Source: Ruminococcaceae bacterium UBA6364 (lineage in GTDB: Bacteria; Bacillota; Clostridia; Oscillospirales; Acutalibacteraceae). Taken from it: a stretch of 13,776 nucleotides of DNA. This document shows, piece by piece, positions 1-5,500 of this stretch. The first letter of the stretch is position 1. Every line of letters begins with the position of its first letter. The notes beneath the pieces were generated by a model. The model saw nothing but the letters and a program-made list of their open reading frames with translations. It did not search any database and was not told where the DNA came from. A program made the translations under genes and the position numbers. The DNA is taken from contig DJRI01000032.1 of assembly GCA_002440045.1 (NCBI GenBank), positions 1 through 13,776 on the forward strand. Direction: 5' to 3'.

Positions 1-12
1 CGGAATATAATC

Positions 13-143
13 GCGGCAAAGCCGCATAGCTAACAGCTAACGGCTAATGGCTAACGGCTTGCGTGGCAAAGCCGCGTGGCTAACAGCTAACGGCTAATGG
101 CTAACGGCTAATGGCTAACGGCTTGCGTGGCAAAGCCGCGCGC
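13..143. repeat. Nested tandem repeat: heptamer arrays between mini-hairpins
   Basis: GGCAAAGCC occurs three times (15-23, 65-73, 129-137), each inside a small inverted repeat of the form GCGGC-AAA-GCCGC or a G-U variant of it. Between these lie arrays of the heptamer GCTAAYR. The first array (29-56) has four heptamers in the order GCTAACA, GCTAACG, GCTAATG, GCTAACG. The second (79-120) has the same order plus one further ATG/ACG pair, making six. The unit lengths are therefore 50 and 64 bases, differing by exactly two heptamers. TAA recurs every 7 bases, which places stops in all forward frames, so the stretch is non-coding. A degenerate remnant (cgctgacagcta) continues to about 152. Positions 153-180 are purine-rich, with no gene seen. 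Confidence 0.85.
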
Positions 144-180
144 TGACAGCTATTTGAAGTAATAGTGAAGAGGTAAGAAG

Positions 181-220
181 TAAAAAGTAAAATCCCGTTC
201 GCCGAAGCGAACGGGATTTT
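181..220 (-). terminator. Intrinsic terminator of the tRNA-Val gene
   Basis: Positions 191-202 and 207-218 are perfectly complementary, giving a 12-bp stem. On the minus strand the loop is TTCG closed by a C-G pair, a very stable UUCG tetraloop. The hairpin starts directly after the CCA end of the tRNA and is followed on the minus strand by T-rich sequence (TTTTACTTTTTA). On the plus strand it is also followed by TTTTT, so it could act in both directions, but only the minus strand has an upstream gene here. Confidence 0.85.
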
Positions 221-297
221 TGGTGGAGACAACTGGAATTGAACCAGTGACCCCTTGCATGTCAAGCAAGTACTCTAACCAGCTGAGCTATGCCTCC
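221..297 (-). tRNA. tRNA-Val (anticodon GAC)
   Basis: The minus strand folds into a complete cloverleaf. The acceptor stem is GGAGGCA with TGTCTCC (7 bp, one G-U), followed by discriminator A and an encoded CCA. The D-stem is GCTC/GAGT with a D-loop containing GG. The anticodon stem is CTTGC/GCAAG with loop TTGACAT, so the anticodon is GAC, reading GUC and GUU valine codons. The variable loop is 5 nt, and the T-stem ACTGG/CCAGT encloses loop TTCAATT. Length is 77 nt with CCA. It has its own promoter upstream and a hairpin terminator immediately downstream, so it is an isolated transcription unit. Confidence 0.95.
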
Positions 298-312
298 GCA
301 ATTTGTGGGTGT

Positions 313-341
313 ATTGTAACACACAAAAAGGAATAATGCAA
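313..341 (-). promoter_or_regulatory. Sigma-A-type promoter of tRNA-Val
   Basis: On the minus strand, TTGCAT (341-336) and TACAAT (318-313) are separated by exactly 17 bp. They match the -35 TTGACA and -10 TATAAT consensus at 4/6 and 5/6. The mature tRNA begins 15 nt downstream of the -10 box, leaving a short 5' leader for RNase P. Confidence 0.8.
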
Positions 342-345
342 GGGG

Positions 346-386
346 TTTTTAAAAATTAACGGCACTCTTATTAACTTTATTGCCGC
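346..386 (-). terminator. Possible weak terminator after the serpin gene
   Basis: Just after the serpin stop codon, the minus strand has GCGGCA (386-381), a 16-nt loop and TGCCGT (364-359), followed by TTAATTTTT. The stem is only 6 bp including a G-U pair and the loop is large, so this is a weak call. The T-rich tail and its position between a gene end and the next promoter support it. Confidence 0.35.
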
Positions 387-387
387 G

Positions 388-1839
388 TCATTCGGCGGGG
401 TTATAAACAACGCCTATAAACAGCGGAACATCGGCGTTTTGCGCATATATCGCATAAATAAACGGTCTGTTTAAAAAGAAGTTTATTTCGTCTTGGGGGG
501 CTGTCGCGCCGTTGAGGTCTATTCGCGTATATGCCGACGCTTCAACGCCTTTTTCGTCAACGGCTATGTGCGTTTCCTGAATAACTCTGTTAATATAAAG
601 CTTTTCTTTGCCGCCGTACATCGCCGAAAAGTCGGCTTCGGTTTCGCTGAAAGCCTTGTTTATGCCGAGCTTTTTCAAAACTTCCGAAATGTTCTCATAA
701 GACGAGCCGAACGAAAACTTCGGAATCTGCCAATGCGTTATTACGCCGCCTTTTTCGGTGCCGCCCGTGAGCGCCTCTTTTAAAGATGCGGGGTCAGAAA
801 TAAGCTCTTCAACATTTATGCCCTCATTCGGAAGGACAAATTCCATTCTGCCGCCGTTTTTAAAGCTTCTGCCGGCGCGGACAAAGTTGCCGCCGAAATA
901 TACCGCATTTGAGTCCGTGGTGCACATATATTCGGCTTTTACCGTTTTGCCGTTTGCAAAAAAGTCGCCCTTTGTGTTTGCGGACTTTTCAAAGCGCTCG
1001 CTCCACTCGTCGTAAAAATACACGGTGTTAACAATGTTCATAAGCGTTTCGCTGTCAAAAGAGACCTCGGGCGACAGCGTGCCGTTTGTGTTATCCGAAA
1101 TCCATTTTGACATCTGCTTTCCCGTTTTCTCGTCTGAAAAATCGCAGTCAAACGCTTCGCAGAAAAAGCTTTTTGCGGCGGTGTTTAAAAACTCGTCTTT
1201 AAACTTGGAGCCGTTTTGAAGCCAAAGAGAGTTGTTGAGCTTTAGCTTGCCTATTTTGTTATCGGTATAAATAAGGTTATAAAGCTTTTCGCACTGCAAA
1301 GAAAAATCTTCCGAATTTTTTGTGCCGAGAAGCGCCGAAAGCTCCTCTTTTGTCGCACCGTTTGCGCCGCTTGCACAAACGCTTAAAGCATAATAAAGCG
1401 ACAGCGGCGAATAGTTGCTGTTTTCTGCACCGTTTTTTAATACCTCCGAAGCCGTTGTATACGAAAAATCCTTAAGCGTATTTAAAAAGTCTGCGCTTAC
1501 GTTATATTTTTCACGGTTTTCGCGCTTTGCGGCGTAGTCGTCAAAACCCGCGGCGTTAGGATAAACCACGGCTTTAATGGGCGTTGCCGCCTTTGTAAAG
1601 CTGACGTTCACCTGCGGTTTCGTTTCTTTCACGCTTTTGCCGCCTGTGGGCGATTCGGTCGGCAGCGCCGGCTTTGTTTCACCTTTAAAAGCCGCCGCAA
1701 AAACTGCGCCCGCGCCCACGCTTAAAACAAGCGCCGCCGCGCATATTCTGACTGCAAGCTTTTTTTGCTTCTTTTTCTTTTTTTCATATTCATCACGTGC
1801 AAAAAACACGTCTTTTGCCATCTCTTCATATGTTTTCAC
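388..1839 (-). CDS. Membrane-anchored serpin, in anti-sigma-factor position
   Basis: The 483-aa protein (from GTG at 1839-1837) begins with a short charged cytosolic segment (TYEEMAKDVFFARDEYE, then a Lys cluster). One hydrophobic span follows at about residues 29-51, then a Pro/Thr/Lys linker to about 115. The rest is a serpin domain (peptidase inhibitor family I4). Visible family signatures are NYSPLSLYYALSV near 142, NTVYFYDEW near 271, the hinge EKGVEASAY at 429-437 and a C-terminal LFIGVVYNP. Counting from hinge Glu (P17), P1-P1' is Ala445-Thr446, suggesting elastase- or subtilisin-like targets. P14 is Val rather than the usual Thr/Ser. The start is chosen because AAAGGAG (1857-1851) precedes it and it overlaps the sigma gene by 14 nt. 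TTG at 1845 is an alternative, and ATG at 1896 lies deep inside the sigma gene. The serpin assignment is firm. The anti-sigma role is inference from gene order and topology. Confidence 0.9.
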   Translation of the reverse strand: MKTYEEMAKDVFFARDEYEKKKKKQKKLAVRICAAALVLSVGAGAVFAAAFKGETKPALPTESPTGGKSVKETKPQVNVSFTKAATPIKAVVYPNAAGFDDYAAKRENREKYNVSADFLNTLKDFSYTTASEVLKNGAENSNYSPLSLYYALSVCASGANGATKEELSALLGTKNSEDFSLQCEKLYNLIYTDNKIGKLKLNNSLWLQNGSKFKDEFLNTAAKSFFCEAFDCDFSDEKTGKQMSKWISDNTNGTLSPEVSFDSETLMNIVNTVYFYDEWSERFEKSANTKGDFFANGKTVKAEYMCTTDSNAVYFGGNFVRAGRSFKNGGRMEFVLPNEGINVEELISDPASLKEALTGGTEKGGVITHWQIPKFSFGSSYENISEVLKKLGINKAFSETEADFSAMYGGKEKLYINRVIQETHIAVDEKGVEASAYTRIDLNGATAPQDEINFFLNRPFIYAIYAQNADVPLFIGVVYNPAE

Positions 1840-2293
1840 AGTCAAATCCGCTCCTTTCAAGCTCTGCTTTAAGAGCTTTTTTTGCTCTGTAAACAAGCGT
1901 TTCCGTTGCGTGCACGCTCTTTTTTAAAACGGCGGACGCTTCTTTTACACTTAAATTTTCAAAATAAACAAGCCACAAAACCGTTCTGTGTTCCGTTTTG
2001 AGCTTTGAAAGAGCATTGCGAAGAATAATTTTTCGCTCCGACGCGATAAATCCCCTTTCAAAATCCGCTTCCTCGGACGGCATTTCGCCGAGAGCTTCAA
2101 GCGGACATTCAAAATGCCTGCCGCGCTTTCTTAAATAGTCCCTTGCAACATTGCCGCCGATGGTGTAAAGCCACGTTTTAAAAGACGCCTTGCCGTTGTA
2201 ATGCGGCTTTTTTATAACAATCTTTACAAACGTCTCTTCGCACAGCTCCTCCGCAACGTGAAGGTCGCCGACGAACGTATTAAGATATAGCAT
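1826..2293 (-). CDS. ECF-type RNA polymerase sigma factor (sigma-70 family)
   Basis: From ATG 2293 the product is 155 aa, but the gene is really longer. It shows sigma region 2 (HVAEELCEETFVKIV, then SFKTWLYTIGGNVARDYLRK, the core-binding and -10-recognition helices). Region 4 follows (ALSKLKTEHRTVLWLVYFE, then LSVKEASAVLKKS and VHATETLVYRAKKAL), the helix-turn-helix that reads the -35 element. No region 1 or 3 is present, as in ECF (group 4) sigma factors. The frame stays open upstream and encodes the first helix of region 2 (SYRRFLSGDDNGFTEIIKNY), so ATG 2293 is probably not the true start (see 2294-2393). The gene has its own promoter and overlaps the serpin/anti-sigma-like gene. Members of this family usually drive their own operon and are held inactive by a co-encoded membrane protein. 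Confidence 0.9.
   Translation of the reverse strand: MLYLNTFVGDLHVAEELCEETFVKIVIKKPHYNGKASFKTWLYTIGGNVARDYLRKRGRHFECPLEALGEMPSEEADFERGFIASERKIILRNALSKLKTEHRTVLWLVYFENLSVKEASAVLKKSVHATETLVYRAKKALKAELERSGFDCENI
1837..1857 (-). promoter_or_regulatory. RBS and GTG start of the serpin gene, inside the sigma-gene end
   Basis: AAAGGAG (1857-1851) lies inside the last codons of the ECF sigma gene, 11 nt before GTG (1839-1837) and 5 nt before TTG (1845-1843). The sigma stop TGA is at 1828-1826, so the coding regions overlap by 14 nt from the GTG. This arrangement is typical of translational coupling and supports fixed stoichiometry of the two products. Confidence 0.65.
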
Positions 2294-2393
2294 TAACGGG
2301 TCTTTGTAATTTTTAATTATCTCCGTAAAGCCGTTGTCATCGCCCGAAAGAAAACGGCGGTAGCTACTTTCACCGTTATCCGTAAGACCACAT
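2294..2393 (-). other. 5' coding part of the sigma gene, lacking an in-frame start (possible frameshift)
   Basis: In the sigma-factor frame, codons from about 2389 to 2294 encode GLTDNGESSYRRFLSGDDNG followed by FTEIIKNYKDPL, a sequence typical of an ECF N-terminus. Between the in-frame stop TGA (2410-2408) and ATG 2293 there is no ATG, GTG or TTG. The only well-placed start is ATG 2393-2391, directly behind GGGGAGAAAGG. It reads ATG TGG TCT TAC GGA TAA and stops at 2376. Skipping one base between this ATG and the TAA restores the sigma frame. This is either a one-base sequence error or mutation, or a +1 frameshift used in expression. Confidence 0.6.
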
Positions 2394-2413
2394 CCTTTCT
2401 CCCCTATTCACCT

Positions 2414-2444
2414 ATTATACGTTCCGAATAAAAAATCCTCACAA
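2414..2444 (-). promoter_or_regulatory. Promoter of the ECF sigma-serpin operon
   Basis: The minus strand carries a perfect TATAAT (2419-2414) about 20 nt upstream of the likely ATG at 2393. TTGTGA (2444-2439) is a 4/6 -35 match, but the spacer is a long 19 bp. The same stretch can be read as an ECF-type promoter, with TGTGAGG as -35 element and CGTATAAT as -10 element about 15 bp apart. That would fit autoregulation by the encoded sigma factor. Which holoenzyme uses it cannot be decided from sequence alone. Confidence 0.5.
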
Positions 2445-2451
2445 ACATTTT

Positions 2452-2494
2452 AAAAAAATCGGCGCGAAATTCCAAGTCTTTCGTGCCGATTTTT
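2452..2494 (-). terminator. Strong intrinsic terminator after the 1835-aa protein gene
   Basis: Positions 2455-2469 and 2479-2493 pair over 15 bp with a single mismatch, around a 9-nt loop. On the minus strand the stem is followed by a run of seven T. It begins 7 nt after the stop codon of the upstream large gene, and separates that unit from the sigma-serpin operon. Confidence 0.85.
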
Positions 2495-2500
2495 GTCGGA

Positions 2501-5500
2501 TTATTTTGCCGTTATTTCAACTTTTTGTGCGTTTATCATTTTTTCAAGAAGCGCGCAGTCGAGAACATCAACAACGCCGTCGCAGTTTATATCGCTGCTC
2601 CAATTGTCATAAAGCGGTTCGCCCCTATTTGAAAGAAGCTCTGAAAATCTTACAACCTCGCGCTCTGTTAAAACCGCCGTTTTGCTTAATGCTTTAAGGT
2701 CGTTTTCGTTGACCTTGCCGTCGCGGTTGACGTCGTATTTTGCATATTCGTCGGTATTGTTTTTTGAAAGCGCCGTGTTCACAGCAAGCTGATAGTCGTT
2801 TATATCGACGGTTTCGTCGCCGTTGACGTTGCCCTTTTGAGCCACCGTGTAACCTGCGCCGTCAATCTTTTTTGCGCGGTAATGGTCGTTATCGGTAATT
2901 ATCGGATAAGAGCCCTCTGTGTTTGAAAGCTGACCGAACGCGGGAAGAAGCGAGGCTACTTCGCCGGAGCGGAAGCTTTCTTCGCTTTTTTCTTCAACAT
3001 CAGAAGCGTTTATTCCGACTTCGGATTTGCCGTAAAACGCTATGCCGTCCTTTTCTTTATAATATATGTTCGTATAATACGACGCGCCCATCATTCTGTC
3101 ACTGCCGACTATTGCGCCGCAGTAGCTTTTTAAAAACGGATACGGGGAGTTTACTTTTGTAACATCGCCTTTATAAACGCAGTCCGAAAGAGTACAGTTG
3201 CCGCTGCCCCTTGCTTCGCCGATTATTCCGCCCGCAACAACGCCCTTAATGTCGGCATAAACGGCGCAGTTTTCAATTTTTGCGTTTGAATTCGGATTTG
3301 TTGCGTAATACCCGACTATTCCGCCCGAAGCCACGCTGCCGCTGCTGTATCTGTTTTCTATATTCATAAACGACATAACGCGTTCAACCGTGGTGTCGCT
3401 GAGAGTACCGCCGACTGCGCCGAAGTTGCCCGAAACGGAGGCTGAAATTTCGCCCTTTAAGACAAGATTTCTTACGGTACTTTTTGTAAGCATTTTAAAC
3501 AAGCCGTAGTCGCCCGAAATTCCGCCTTTAGCATAAAGCGTAACGGTGTGACCGTTTCCGTCGAAAACTATGTTTTCTGCTTCGGGGGCTGCCCACCCAT
3601 ATTCGGCTTTAATTAGAATATCACCCAAAAGCACGCAGGAGCCGTCAATATTTTTCGACCACGAAAGCAAATCGCCGTAATTTTTAACGGCATAAAAGCC
3701 CGCGTATTCACTGCTAAGCCCGTAATTTGCCGCCGTTTCTGCGGTAAGTTTTTCGGGCTTTTCGGCTTCGCCGCACAAAACGCAAACGCCGTCGTAATAA
3801 TAATGGTCTTTAATTGCGACAAGATATGAATTTTCACCGCCGTCAAACTTATACACGCCGTTTTCAAGAGTAAATGCGTCTGCGGCTTCTTTAACGCCGT
3901 CTGCCGTTACAAGTCTGAATTCGTAACCGTCAAGAAGATACTGCTCAGGGTTTTCGGTCGAAGTGATTTTATAAAATTCACCGCCGCCGATTTCAGCCTT
4001 GCCGCCTTCAATTGAAATTTCGCCCTTGAAGGTGCCGCCCTCAAAACGCGCCGTGCCGTTTACAATAAGCCTGCAATAAAGCGTGCCTTCGCCCGCGGGA
4101 ACGGTAAGCGAGATGTTTCTTCCGACGCGAATGTTGCCGCCCGAAAGGGAGTTACCCGAAAGCGCCAATGTAACGCTGTTTCTTGCAATTGTTATTTCGT
4201 TTTCGCCGCGTTCAAGGCTTCTGAAAAACTCGTATGTGCCCGCTCCGAAATATTCCGAAGTGCTTACGGCGTCGTCAAAATCTTCGGCGAAAAACTGCAT
4301 ATCGTCTCTTATTTTTACGTTAATCGGCCGCGAATAGCCGCAGGAAATGCAAACATTGTCTTTATAGCGGTGCCCGTCTACCAAAAGATATTTACTGCTG
4401 TTGCCGATAAAGGTATATCTTATTCCGTCTTTTGTGAAGTCGCCCTCTTCTGCGACCGTACCTTTTGACGGTATATAATAATTTTTGCCCTCGGCTAATA
4501 AATCTTCGGGGTTTTGGGGCGTGCTTAAATTATAATAATTGCCGCCGTAGAGCTTTACATCGGCGCTTTTGCTCAAATGCTTAAGGGATTTTATCTCGCC
4601 CTTATATATATTGAGCCTGCCGCTGTTCGTCGCTTTTAACACCGTGAAAACGCCGCCGTTTACATTAAGCGACGCGCCCCTGTTCATAACAGTCGCCGAA
4701 GAGAAATTGCCCGAATTTACGGTGACGGTGCCGCCCGTAACATAAAGCGGACACGAGACAACGCCGAAGCCCGAAGCATCAAATGTGACGTCGCCCGACT
4801 TTACGGTCAGCTTTTGCCCCGAAAGCTCGCTTTTTGTTAAAACGAATTTAATGTTTGAAGAAACGGTAATATTCTTTTTGTCGGCAGTGACGTTTGACCT
4901 TATTTCAAGCCTGCCGCCGCCCTCATTATTGAGCTTTTCGACAGCCTCTGAAAGCTTTTCAAAATATTCGGTATTTTCGCCGTATGTAATTTTAACGGGA
5001 AGAAGCGCCCCGCAGTCAATACATTTGCCGTCTTTATAGCAGTGCTCTGCAACAAAAACGCGCTTGTTTTCCGAATCTGCCGAAAATTCATATGAGCCGT
5101 CAGGATTTGTAAAGCCGCCGCAAAGAGAGAACGTACCGTCGGTTTTTTCCAAAAAGAATTTTTTGCCGCTCTCAAGAAAGCTTTCGGGATTTTTGGCGCT
5201 TAAAATATTTTCAAAGCTGCCGCCGCAAAGACTTACGGAATTTTTGCCGTTTTCGACGGTGATTTTACCGTATCTGCCCGAAAGCACAGTAAGACTGCCG
5301 TTCTTTACGTGAACGCTTTTTATACTGCCTAACCCATCGCCTAAAGTTAATGCGGCGTTTTCAGAGTCAAGCATAATATCTGCGCTGAGCGTTCCCTCGC
5401 CGTTTGAAGAAATAAACGTAACGACAGACTGTGTATTGATGTAAACATCGCCGCAGTTAAGACTTTTGCCGTTCAAATCAAACGTAAGCCCTTCACCGCT

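Noticed and set aside
13..143. CRISPR array
   Set aside because: The repeats are direct heptamers with no unique spacers of constant length, and no cas genes are present. It is a simple nested tandem repeat.
221..297. tRNA-Asp
   Set aside because: The anticodon loop reads TTGACAT with anticodon GAC (valine). GTC would be needed for aspartate.
1840..1896. Serpin gene starting at ATG 1896
   Set aside because: This would overlap the sigma gene by 71 nt with no ribosome site. The GTG at 1839, behind AAAGGAG, gives the usual short overlap, and the added residues look like out-of-frame sigma-gene sequence.
1577..1927. Plus-strand open frame of 116 codons with hydrophobic stretches
   Set aside because: It is antisense to the membrane span and Lys cluster of the serpin protein; the poly-Phe run is the complement of Lys codons.
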